NCBI RefSeq assembly: GCF_900107535.1
Contig: NZ_FNRA01000009.1
Location: 62,001-126,000 of the forward strand
Length of the DNA stretch: 64,000 nucleotides
Origin: Pedobacter hartonius
Lineage (GTDB): Bacteria; Bacteroidota; Bacteroidia; Sphingobacteriales; Sphingobacteriaceae
Direction: 5' to 3'
Part shown: piece after piece, positions 53,991 through 62,260 of the stretch
How positions within the stretch are numbered: the stretch's first letter is position 1
How the letters are laid out: every line of letters begins with the position of its first letter
Notes under the pieces: model-generated
What the model saw: only the letters and a program-made list of their open reading frames with translations
Database searches by the model: none
What the model was told of the DNA's origin: nothing
Made by a program: the position numbers and the translations under genes

Positions 53991-55001
53991 TTAAGTTAAA
54001 GCTCCTTTAAGCAAAGTATTTTTGAGTATAAACTCCGTTAACAATAAGAGCAGCGCGATAATGGCCAGTGGCAAAAAACATTCTGTTTTTTTATGGTACT
54101 GTGTCACATCGATCTTTGCCTTTTCCAGTTTATCGATCTGCTCGTAAATACTTTTCAGCTTCTCATTGTCTGTAGCCCTGAAATATTTCCCGCCGGTAAT
54201 ACGGGCAATCTTAGTCAGCGTTCCTTCGTCAACATCCACAGGCATATTCTGGTAACGCACACCCATTGACGTCTGTACCGGATAAGGCGCATAACCATGT
54301 GTACCGATACCAACCGTGTACACCCTTACATTGAACTGCTTTGCAATTTCTGCCGCAGTAACGGGAGGTATTGATCCTGAATTATTAGATCCGTCCGTCA
54401 GCAGGATCACTACTTTACTTTTGGCTTCGCTGTCCTTCAACCTGTTAACCGCGGTAGCCAGTCCCATCCCTATCGCCGTTCCGTCATCTACCATTCCATT
54501 TTTGATGGCCGCGAACAGGTTGATCAGCACGTCATGGTCTATCGTTAGCGGGCATTGTGTAAAGCTCTCCCCGCTGAAGATCACCAGTCCTATCCTGTCA
54601 TCAGGGCGGTCTTTGATAAAATCTATCGCAATGTTCTTCCCTGCTTCAAGCCTGTTGGGCTTAAAGTCTTCCGCAAGCATACTACCTGAAATATCTGAGG
54701 CGATCACGATATCAATCCCCTGCGTGGTGGAATTCTGCCAGCTCAATGCCGATTGCGGACGGGCCAGGGCGATGATCAGCAGCAGCAAGGCCAAGGCCCT
54801 CAGTATGATCCCCAGATGGCGTAAGCGTGGAACCACACTTTTCACCGGAAGCGAAAATCCATTTACTGCAGATACGCTCAGGCTGCCCTGCAGCTTTTGT
54901 TCCCTGCGGATATACCATGCAACTATCGCCGGAATGAGCAGCAGCAGCCAGAAAAATCCCGGATTGGCAAATTCTATTTGACTAAATACGTTCAGCACCA
55001 T
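53991..55001 (-). CDS. batA: BatA: VWA-domain membrane protein
   Basis: About 336 residues from ATG 55001 (the in-frame ATG at 55079 adds 26 basic residues that look non-native). N-terminal helices (about 10-30, 55-75), VWA domain (about 80-300) with the MIDAS sequence IASDISGSMLAEDFKPNRLE and TDGSNNSGS, and a C-terminal helix (CFLPLAIIALLLLLTEFIL). BatA and BatB are paralogues. The start overlaps the preceding DUF4381-like gene by 20 nt. Confidence 0.9.
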   Translation of the reverse strand: MVLNVFSQIEFANPGFFWLLLLIPAIVAWYIRREQKLQGSLSVSAVNGFSLPVKSVVPRLRHLGIILRALALLLLIIALARPQSALSWQNSTTQGIDIVIASDISGSMLAEDFKPNRLEAGKNIAIDFIKDRPDDRIGLVIFSGESFTQCPLTIDHDVLINLFAAIKNGMVDDGTAIGMGLATAVNRLKDSEAKSKVVILLTDGSNNSGSIPPVTAAEIAKQFNVRVYTVGIGTHGYAPYPVQTSMGVRYQNMPVDVDEGTLTKIARITGGKYFRATDNEKLKSIYEQIDKLEKAKIDVTQYHKKTECFLPLAIIALLLLLTEFILKNTLLKGALT

Positions 55002-55989
55002 CCCCTCCTTTTGTGTTTTCAGCGTTCTCCTTTGTATTTTCCGGGCGTTCCGTTTTTCGTTCCGCCGTATTCGATACAAAAATCACCGCATCCTCTATAC
55101 TTCGCTCATTCTCAACCGGCAGCGGTTTACCCTTTGCGAATTTCACCAGGTCGGCCGTCATCAGCAGTCCATGCAATATATTTTTATTTTCAGCTGTTAT
55201 AGCCACCTTACTCAGGCCTTCAAAAATTTCGTCTGTTGTTTTTTCATGAGTTTTGATCTGGTATCTTTTTTCCAGGTATTCACGTAATACATCACTCAGT
55301 TCACTGTAGTATTCTTTTACCTGCTCCTGCTGCCATAATTTCTTATTCCGCAGTTCAGTCAGCTGGGCTAAAGCTATCGTATGCGCAGGTAGCGACGGTT
55401 TATTTACCTGAATAACAGGTTTTTTCCCGCGCCGTTTCATCAAATACCAGACCAGCCCCGCAATCAGGATAATACCCAACAGGGGAAACAATACCCATTG
55501 CCAGTTGTCTTTGATCCAGTCGGTAAATGTATAGGAAACTGCCAGCGGCTGTTTGATGTCATAAATGGCTTTCGTTGTATCTACCTTAACAGACTGCACG
55601 AGTAAAATCAGTTCATTTGTTTTTAAAGCCCCTTCCTTTGCGGTAAACACAAAAGCAGGCAAGGTATAACTTCCCGCATCAAAGCTGGTAATCACATAGC
55701 TTTTGGTTACCGTGATCTTTTCAGGATCATTCTCATCGGGGATCGTATCTTGTTTACTGCTGCTGATCACCTGGATTTTGCTGTTCAGCGTATCTGCAAT
55801 AGCTGGAAAGCCAACCGTTTGTTTTACCCGCTGGAAAACGGATAAACGCAGTTTCGTCTGGTCGCCGATGCGGATAGCCGTCTGCTCCAGTTTGGCAACT
55901 GCCTGAATATCCTGCGCCTCCGCATCCGGACAAAAGCAAGACCAGCACAGTATTAAAGCCAGGATACAACTGTTGAAATTCTTGATCAT
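54982..55989 (-). CDS. Bat-operon membrane protein, DUF4381-like
   Basis: 335 residues: signal peptide (about 1-25), an Ig-like beta domain (about 30-170, RIGDQTKLRLSVFQRVKQTV), one membrane helix (about 185-205, WVLFPLLGIILIAGLVWYLM), and a cytoplasmic helical domain (about 240-330). Such a gene commonly sits between the DUF58 gene and batA in Bacteroidota. It overlaps batA by 20 nt and follows the DUF58 gene by 8 nt. Confidence 0.8.
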   Translation of the reverse strand: MIKNFNSCILALILCWSCFCPDAEAQDIQAVAKLEQTAIRIGDQTKLRLSVFQRVKQTVGFPAIADTLNSKIQVISSSKQDTIPDENDPEKITVTKSYVITSFDAGSYTLPAFVFTAKEGALKTNELILLVQSVKVDTTKAIYDIKQPLAVSYTFTDWIKDNWQWVLFPLLGIILIAGLVWYLMKRRGKKPVIQVNKPSLPAHTIALAQLTELRNKKLWQQEQVKEYYSELSDVLREYLEKRYQIKTHEKTTDEIFEGLSKVAITAENKNILHGLLMTADLVKFAKGKPLPVENERSIEDAVIFVSNTAERKTERPENTKENAENTKGGDGAERI

Positions 55990-55997
55990 ATCATCTA

Positions 55998-56879
55998 TTA
56001 ACGTTTGCGTTCCCGCTTTTTAAATAATGTCCTCAAAGGGCTAATATAAGATTCATGTGTACCGATTGAAGTAAAGTCAACACCTGATTTACTAAAAACA
56101 TCCTTCAGCAGGGCATTTCTTTTCAATGCATCAGCTTTAAAAGCGGCCCTTATCTTTTTATCTCCGGTATTTATCCATGACAGCAAACCAGATTCTTCGT
56201 CTTTCACCGGGATCAGCCCCAGATCAGGAAACTCCTCTTCATGTTTATCATAGAGGCGCAGGGCAATCACATCGTGTTTTTTATTTGCCAGTTTCAGCTG
56301 CTGTTCAAAGGCAGGGCTCATAAAATCAGAAAGGATAAAAGCCGTACATTTCTTTTTAATGGCACTGGTAAAATACCTCAGCGCTTCGGCCACATCGGTG
56401 CCCTTGCTTTCAGGTTTAAAGTCAATCAGCTCCCTGATGATCATCAGGATATGGCTGCGTCCTTTTTTTGGCGGAATGAACTTCTCAATTTTATCACTAA
56501 AAAATATGACGCCAACTTTATCATTGTTCTGTATCGCAGAAAATGCAAGCACTGCGCATAACTCTGTAGCAAGATCCTGCTTTTGCTGGCTTTGCGTACC
56601 GAAGTTCTCCGATGCACTTACATCCATCAGCAGCATGACCGTCAGCTCCCTTTCTTCATCAAAAACCTTCACATAGGGATGGTTAAAACGGGCGGTCACA
56701 TTCCAGTCTATTGTTCTGATCTCATCCCCGGCCTGGTATTCGCGCACCTCGTTAAAGGCCATACCCCGTCCTTTAAAGGCAGAGTGGTACTCGCCTGAAA
56801 ACAGGTGATTGCTCAGTCCCCGGGTTTTGATCTCGATCTTTCTTACTTTCTTCAGCAGCTCTTTGGTGTCTCTCGCCAT
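55998..56879 (-). CDS. DUF58/VWA-like protein of the Bat operon
   Basis: 293 residues, no membrane helix. N-terminal region SNHLFSGEYHSAFKGRGMAF and EVREYQAGDEIRTIDWNVTA is the DUF58 hallmark, followed by a VWA-like fold with VMLLMDVSASENFGTQSQQK (MIDAS-like Asp-x-Ser-x-Ser). Acts in the cytoplasm as the partner of the MoxR ATPase. It is 16 nt downstream of moxR. Confidence 0.92.
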   Translation of the reverse strand: MARDTKELLKKVRKIEIKTRGLSNHLFSGEYHSAFKGRGMAFNEVREYQAGDEIRTIDWNVTARFNHPYVKVFDEERELTVMLLMDVSASENFGTQSQQKQDLATELCAVLAFSAIQNNDKVGVIFFSDKIEKFIPPKKGRSHILMIIRELIDFKPESKGTDVAEALRYFTSAIKKKCTAFILSDFMSPAFEQQLKLANKKHDVIALRLYDKHEEEFPDLGLIPVKDEESGLLSWINTGDKKIRAAFKADALKRNALLKDVFSKSGVDFTSIGTHESYISPLRTLFKKRERKR

Positions 56880-56895
56880 AATTTAAGAAAATGCG

Positions 56896-57978
56896 TTAAG
56901 GTACTTCAACAGCATTTAAGATTCCCGTAATAATATCTTCCGTGGTCATATTCTCTGCTTCGGCCTCATACGTCAGACCAATACGGTGCCTTAAAACGTC
57001 ATGGCAGATCGCCCTGACGTCTTCAGGGATCACATATCCCCTGCGTTTGATAAAAGCATACGCTTTGGCCGCAAGTGCCAGGTTGATACTTGCCCTTGGC
57101 GAAGCCCCGAAACTGATCAGGTTCTTATAGTTATCCAGCTTATACTGATCCGGGAAACGCGTGGCAAAAACGATGTCAATAATATATTGCTCTATCTTTT
57201 CGTCCATATAAACCTCCTTAACCACCTTGCGTGCCCTGATAATATCATCCTGATGTACAATAGCGTTGGGCTTTAACATACCCTGAGGGGCAATATTTGC
57301 CCTGATGATCCTTTTCTCATCCTCCTTTGTAGGGTAACCGATCACCACTTTCAGCATAAAACGGTCTACCTGGGCTTCGGGCAGCGGATAAGTTCCTTCC
57401 TGTTCAATAGGATTCTGGGTAGCCAGTACCAGGAAAGGATTCGGCAATGGAAAGGTCTGGTCACCGATGGTCACCTGTCTTTCCTGCATCGCCTCCAGCA
57501 AAGCACTCTGTACTTTTGCCGGAGCACGGTTAATTTCATCGGCAAGAATAAAGTTTGAAAAAACAGGGCCTTTTCTCACCACAAACTCTTCCTTTTTCTG
57601 GTTGTAGATCATCGTACCGATCAAATCTGCAGGCAGCAGGTCGGGCGTAAACTGAATCCTGCTGAAATCGGCCTGAATAGCTTTGGAAAGGGTATTGATC
57701 GCCAGCGTTTTTGCCAGTCCGGGAACACCTTCCAGCAGAATATGCCCGTCGGCCAGCAGCCCGATCAGCAGACGCTCTACCATATATTTCTGGCCTACGA
57801 TCACTTTGTCCATCTCCATTTTCAAAAGATCAACAAAAGCACTTTCGCGCTGGATCATTTCGTTAATGGCCCTGATATCCGTTGAATACGATGAATTAGC
57901 GGCCGTAGCATCTGACGACAGCTGCTCAGTATTACTCTTTAATTCTTCCATTAATCCTTTAATTTTATAGATAGGCAA
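56896..57978 (-). CDS. moxR: MoxR-family AAA+ ATPase
   Basis: 360 residues (or 351 from ATG 57951). Walker A LLEGVPGLAKTLAI, Walker B LADEINRAPAKVQ, sensor 1 VLATQNPIEQEGTYPLPEAQ and the arginine-finger region ASPRASINLALAAKAY, typical of MoxR AAA+ chaperone-like ATPases. First gene of the eight-gene Bat operon; its promoter lies in the 154-bp divergent gap with doxX. It probably remodels VWA proteins to load metals or assemble complexes. Confidence 0.93.
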   Translation of the reverse strand: MPIYKIKGLMEELKSNTEQLSSDATAANSSYSTDIRAINEMIQRESAFVDLLKMEMDKVIVGQKYMVERLLIGLLADGHILLEGVPGLAKTLAINTLSKAIQADFSRIQFTPDLLPADLIGTMIYNQKKEEFVVRKGPVFSNFILADEINRAPAKVQSALLEAMQERQVTIGDQTFPLPNPFLVLATQNPIEQEGTYPLPEAQVDRFMLKVVIGYPTKEDEKRIIRANIAPQGMLKPNAIVHQDDIIRARKVVKEVYMDEKIEQYIIDIVFATRFPDQYKLDNYKNLISFGASPRASINLALAAKAYAFIKRRGYVIPEDVRAICHDVLRHRIGLTYEAEAENMTTEDIITGILNAVEVP

Positions 57979-58132
57979 ACTTAAACAGTATATCCATTTT
58001 TCGCCAGAAAAATATCAGATATAAATGTTAAAAAGTGTTAAATTGTCTCGTCCCACCCTACTTATTGTCACTTTCACACCGCAGTGGCCAATCCGGAGAA
58101 CAAGATATTTATAAATCTAAAATAATCTACGT

Positions 58133-58507
58133 ATGACCGCATCAACTAAAAACACGAAAATCATTTATTGGCTAACCACAGGCCTCCTCGCCGCATTTAT
58201 CTTACCGGGGATCTTCTTTGCAGGAAGTAAAATGGCGCTTGAGGGCACTGCCCATCTTGGTCTTCCGCTCTGGTTTCACTGGGAACTGAGTATCGGCAAA
58301 TTTATCGGCGGACTGATCCTGATCCTCCCGTTTTTCCCAAAACGCATCAAAGAATGGGCATATGTAGCCTTTGGCATCGATTTTATCTCAGCAGCAATTG
58401 CCCTCCTGGCAGTTGACGGCCCATCAGGCATGTGGTATTTTCCGGTCATCTGCCTCGTCATGCTCATCATCTCCTATATCACTTACCATCAGCTGAAGGA
58501 GCATTAA
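58133..58507 (+). CDS. DoxX-family membrane protein
   Basis: 124 residues with four predicted helices (IIYWLTTGLLAAFILPGIFF, a middle pair, and MWYFPVICLVMLIISYITYH), of DoxX-like/DUF417-type. The family may carry electrons or transport small molecules in the membrane; no active-site Cys is present here, unlike the MauE-like protein at 2272. Divergent from moxR. Confidence 0.75.
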   Translation: MTASTKNTKIIYWLTTGLLAAFILPGIFFAGSKMALEGTAHLGLPLWFHWELSIGKFIGGLILILPFFPKRIKEWAYVAFGIDFISAAIALLAVDGPSGMWYFPVICLVMLIISYITYHQLKEH

Positions 58508-58603
58508 AGAAAACAAGTCGCAAATATGTTACAATAACAGTAGCCTGATCATATTATATTTATCATTAGAATTTTAACCAAATATCTATTCCAAATTACT
58601 TGT

Positions 58604-59206
58604 ATGACAGAAAGTACTCCCCCAATTGTGGCCGTTGTAACAAATGAAACTGCCAATCCCGCTCCATTAGGCCTTTGTGCTTTCGGCATGACCACCGTTT
58701 TGCTGAACATTCACAACGCCGGTTTTTTTGAGATGAACTCGATGATCCTGGCCATGGGTATCTTTTATGGGGGACTTGCGCAGGTAATCGCCGGCATTAT
58801 CGAAGCGAAAAAAAACAATACCTTCGGACTCACTGCCTTTACCTCCTATGGATTTTTCTGGCTTTCCCTGGTTGGATTGCTGGTGATGCCCAAATTAGGC
58901 TGGGCCGCTCCTGCGTCTGAAGCAGCGATGATCGCTTACCTTAGTATATGGGGAGTTTTCACATTCCTGTTATTCTTCGGCACCTTAAGGCTGAACCGTG
59001 CACTTCAGTTTGTTTTTGGCTCACTCACCATCCTGTTCTTTTTGCTTGTTGCGGGCGATGTTACCGGGAATGCCAGCATTAAACATTTTGCAGGATATGA
59101 GGGGATTATTTGCGGCGCTTCTGCAATCTATACAGGAATAGCGAATGTGCTGAATGAAATGTACGGAAGAGTTGTTCTGCCAATTGGTCCCGTAAAAACT
59201 GCTTAG
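58604..59206 (+). CDS. satP: SatP/YaaH-family acetate uptake transporter
   Basis: 200 residues, six predicted helices. The family signature [20 protein letters not shown] is near residue 17, and the final helical region includes [20 protein letters not shown]. Members (SatP/YaaH) are proton-coupled acetate and succinate importers in the inner membrane. A 14-bp perfect inverted repeat follows as a terminator-like hairpin. Its own promoter is expected in the 96 bp after doxX. Confidence 0.9.
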   Translation: MTESTPPIVAVVTNETANPAPLGLCAFGMTTVLLNIHNAGFFEMNSMILAMGIFYGGLAQVIAGIIEAKKNNTFGLTAFTSYGFFWLSLVGLLVMPKLGWAAPASEAAMIAYLSIWGVFTFLLFFGTLRLNRALQFVFGSLTILFFLLVAGDVTGNASIKHFAGYEGIICGASAIYTGIANVLNEMYGRVVLPIGPVKTA

Positions 59207-59209
59207 CTT

Positions 59210-59248
59210 TGACAATCCTGCTGTATGGAACGAACAGCAGGATTGTCA
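59210..59248 (+). terminator. Terminator-like hairpin after satP
   Basis: TGACAATCCTGCTG (59210-59223) pairs perfectly with CAGCAGGATTGTCA (59235-59248) across an 11-nt loop. It begins 4 nt after the stop. There is no T-run, so termination efficiency is uncertain. Confidence 0.65.
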
Positions 59249-59325
59249 CAACCGCCGGGGCGGTTTCCGGAAAGACATGGATAAGGCCATATTAAAAAGC
59301 AGAATCAAGCTTTTCGCCATCATAC

Positions 59326-60216
59326 TTACTTTTTAATAGCTGTATTTGGTTTATAGGCAGCGTACCATTTACCCAGCGCAGTTAGATTACCACTGGCATC
59401 CACTAAAGCTGAAGACCAGAGTCTGGCGCTTTTCGGATCGCCGGAGAACCAGCTGTAACGCTGCACGTAATCCAAAGCTTCCAGTTTTGGAAGCAGCCTT
59501 TGCATAAATTTCAGCACCATTCCCGGAGTGTATGGGTTTTGAGCCATCGTTGCAGCATCATTAGCCGCGGTAGCAAACTCTGTGATCCAGATGGGTTTAT
59601 GATATTTATCATGCAAATCTTTCAATACCTGTACAAATGCAGCATCATCCGTACCTACATACATATGGACACAAATAAAATCAACACGTTTCTTCTGCGC
59701 AATAGCCTGATCCATAAAATCGTACATCCACTTCCTTGTAGGCCAGGCTGTTGCGGGGCTCCCAAGAGGCAAACCCACAGACTCCAGTTTAGGCCAGCTT
59801 GCAAGTGCATCTGCAACGCTCATGTTCGACTGGTCGGCCAGGTCAGGTTCATTGAAACCAAGCACAAACTTCGCCCTGCCCAGTGCCTTTAGCTGCTTCA
59901 CGTAGGCAACATTGGCAGAACTAACAGTGCCCTTGCCCCAAAACATAGGCACAAACTCACAATTCCTGGGTGCCAGATCAAAAGGAATATCAGGTCCCCA
60001 GGTATAGAACCAGTGACTTTTAAGGTTGATCACATTTCCATACCAAGTGCCATTTTTATTTCCGGTATTAAAGCATACCCCCTTTTTACCTGTTGTAGTT
60101 TGACCTGTTGCAGTCACGACATGATCAACAATGGAAGTACTACTGCTTGTATCTTTCTTACATCCCGAAAATACAGCATAAAAGAAAATCAGTGCTATTT
60201 TTAAATTCTTCATCAT
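59326..60216 (-). CDS. GH128-like glycoside hydrolase (lipoprotein)
   Basis: 296 residues: a lipobox-type signal (AVFSGCKKDTSSS, Cys near residue 19), then a TIM-barrel domain (about 45-290) of Asl1/Glyco_hydro_cc type. Catalytic candidates: acid/base Glu in VLGFNEPDLADQS and nucleophile Glu in PIWITEFATAAND, with HMYVGTDD between, characteristic of GH128. GH128 enzymes cleave beta-1,3-glucans. It is monocistronic, surface-anchored, convergent with satP. No transporter for the product is adjacent. Confidence 0.85.
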   Translation of the reverse strand: MMKNLKIALIFFYAVFSGCKKDTSSSTSIVDHVVTATGQTTTGKKGVCFNTGNKNGTWYGNVINLKSHWFYTWGPDIPFDLAPRNCEFVPMFWGKGTVSSANVAYVKQLKALGRAKFVLGFNEPDLADQSNMSVADALASWPKLESVGLPLGSPATAWPTRKWMYDFMDQAIAQKKRVDFICVHMYVGTDDAAFVQVLKDLHDKYHKPIWITEFATAANDAATMAQNPYTPGMVLKFMQRLLPKLEALDYVQRYSWFSGDPKSARLWSSALVDASGNLTALGKWYAAYKPNTAIKK

Positions 60217-60358
60217 AGGAGACGAAATTAATAATAATTCAGTAGAAAAAGAAAAAATTATTTACAAAATGTATAATAAAATACAAATAAGATTTTCTTA
60301 TTGGAAAAATCAACTCCCTACGTACTTCTTTCATTGATTTAATCTCAACAACCTTATT

Positions 60359-61132
60359 TTACCACCACTTTAATGGAAATTCCAATTTATCAACTGATCC
60401 AACTATCAGGTCAGGTTTAAATGCATATTTGCCCAGGCGCTCCTTACTTGCAATCCCTGAGAGCACCAGAACGGTTTTATATCCCATTTGAACACCTCCC
60501 TGGATGTCAGTTTCCATCGTATCCCCGATTACTGTTGTTCCTGCGGTTTCCAGTCCTAAGAATTTCCTTGCTGAGCGCATCATCACCGGGCTGGGCTTGC
60601 CAATTACAAAAGCCTTTACGCCACTAGCCTCTTCTATCATCGCCGTGGTAGCAGCAATACCCAGGTTATTCCAGCCTGGCTTTTTTGGAGAGGGGTCCCT
60701 GTTGGTAGTAATAAACTTTGCACCAGCCAGGATCATATCCACCGCACGCTGAACCATTTCCAGGGTAAAATTTCTTCCTTCACCTAAAACCACGAACTCA
60801 GGATCTGTATCTACCAGTGTAATTCCATTTTCATGCAGGCTCGTTAACAACCCGCCTTCGCCCAATACATAAGCAGTTCCGCTATGTCCCTGGTCGCCTA
60901 GAAATTTCCCGGTAGCCATCGCGCTTGTATATACATGTTCTTTCGTGACCTCAATGCCCAAACGTTTCAGTTTCCTGGTCACTTCCAAACTTGTACGCTG
61001 ACTGTTGTTGGTCATAAAAGCGAAGGGGATATCCTGCTTGATCAAATTCCCGATAAAAGTATCTGCCCCCTGGATTAATGTTTCTCCATTATAGATCACA
61101 CCATCCATATCTATCAAAAGTCCTTGCTGCAT
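60359..61132 (-). CDS. HAD-IIA family sugar/nucleotide phosphatase (NagD-like)
   Basis: About 257 residues from the preferred ATG 61132, directly before the first HAD motif; an in-frame ATG at 61207 adds 25 residues. Motif I LLIDMDGVIYNGE with nucleophile Asp, motif II FMTNNSQRTS, and the C-terminal GKPSPVMMRSARKFLGLE plus GDTMETDIQGGVQMGY (motifs III and IV). HAD-IIA enzymes such as NagD dephosphorylate sugar phosphates and nucleotides in the cytoplasm. It follows a decayed gene directly (61209-61566). Confidence 0.9.
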   Translation of the reverse strand: MQQGLLIDMDGVIYNGETLIQGADTFIGNLIKQDIPFAFMTNNSQRTSLEVTRKLKRLGIEVTKEHVYTSAMATGKFLGDQGHSGTAYVLGEGGLLTSLHENGITLVDTDPEFVVLGEGRNFTLEMVQRAVDMILAGAKFITTNRDPSPKKPGWNNLGIAATTAMIEEASGVKAFVIGKPSPVMMRSARKFLGLETAGTTVIGDTMETDIQGGVQMGYKTVLVLSGIASKERLGKYAFKPDLIVGSVDKLEFPLKWW

Positions 61133-61208
61133 ATCATTTGTATATTTTGAAGGTGAATTATACCTCCGGTGAATAACATCCCAAAAATTGAGATGAAAAT
61201 TAAACATC

Positions 61209-61566
61209 TTATTTATGCGCGAATATAATTGTTGTGGACAACCTTTTCACCAATAATGACGAATTATTCTCTGATAAAATTAATCGGCTCATGCCTTCCT
61301 CTTCCTGCCCCACCAGATATAAAAACCGGTAATGGGGAAGCTGGCACAGGTAAAGGTGCCAATCGTTTACAAAATCGAAGAAGTTTTCCCTGGTAGCAAC
61401 TGCCAGGATATCCGTAGTATAAGGATTAACATATACTCTATTTCAACTTTTCTATCCTCAGGATATCGTCAATTCCACCAATAAACTCGGCACCTTTGGT
61501 TAGCTGATCCTGTAACTTACCCTTTTTGCAGATAAGCCACAGGAATATTTCGTAAACCAGCTGCAT
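61209..61566 (-). pseudogene. Decayed gene directly upstream of the HAD gene
   Basis: Two consecutive coding-like - strand pieces. From ATG 61566 a 42-codon frame (MQLVYEIFLWLICKKGKLQD, ending ...GIDDILRIEKLK, TAG at 61438-61440). A second frame with no start then runs on to TAA at 61209-61211 (for example TTDILAVATRENFFDFVNDW and YRFLYLVGQEEEGMSRLI). The composition is uniform and one frameshift near 61435-61445 would join them into a single protein of about 118 residues. No family recognised. The first frame starts beside the 61632 gene on +, so its promoter region is very short. Confidence 0.5.
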
Positions 61567-61631
61567 AAATGATCGCAAATTCATCAAACAAACAGATTTA
61601 TAGTTTGTTAAAAACAAATAAAGCAGATGCC

Positions 61632-62225
61632 ATGAAAAAATCGAATTTACTCCCGATAGCTTTGATCCTCATTTCAATGACTTATGCCTGCAATTCCAAT
61701 CCTGAAAAAGCCCAGGATGCCAATAGCGCAGCAGCTGATAGTTTCCCTGCTTATGACTCGGATACCTCTATAAAAAATCCCGCAGATACCTCTGGCAATA
61801 CTGTCACTACATTTGCACTGAAAGCCGGTGCCGGAGGTACAATGGAAGTAGAACTGGGTAATATTGCACAGCAAAATGCAAAAAGCTCCAGGGTTAAAAT
61901 TTTCGGCGCAATGATGATCAGGGACCATACGAAGGCAAATAAGGAGCTCACAACGCTGGCCGCAGGTAAAAATATCCTGATCCCTTCTAAACTTCCCGAC
62001 GACATTCAAACCCATATTGATGAAATGAAAAAACTCAAAGGCACCGAATTTGATAAACATTATATGGATATGATGACCGATGACCATAAAGAAGATATCG
62101 ATCTCTTTGAAAAAGCAGCTAAAAGTTTGCCCGATGCAACGCTGAAAGCCTTTGCAGCGAAAACATTGCCTACCTTAAAAATGCACCTCGATTCTGCAAA
62201 AGCAATCAATGGCGCAGTTAAATAA
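61632..62225 (+). CDS. DUF4142-family lipoprotein
   Basis: About 197 residues from ATG 61632 (an in-frame ATG at 61569 adds 21 residues before the signal). Signal MKKSNLLPIALILISMTYAC ends in a lipobox Cys. After a linker rich in Ala/Asp/Ser comes the DUF4142 bundle (about 60-195) with KIFGAMMIRDHTKANKELTT and DMMTDDHKEDIDLFEKAAKS. Paralogue of the 19341-20015 gene. The family is ferritin-like in fold prediction and of unknown function. Confidence 0.85.
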   Translation: MKKSNLLPIALILISMTYACNSNPEKAQDANSAAADSFPAYDSDTSIKNPADTSGNTVTTFALKAGAGGTMEVELGNIAQQNAKSSRVKIFGAMMIRDHTKANKELTTLAAGKNILIPSKLPDDIQTHIDEMKKLKGTEFDKHYMDMMTDDHKEDIDLFEKAAKSLPDATLKAFAAKTLPTLKMHLDSAKAINGAVK

Positions 62226-62260
62226 ACAGACAGCCCATCCTTTTTACCGTACCTTCATCT

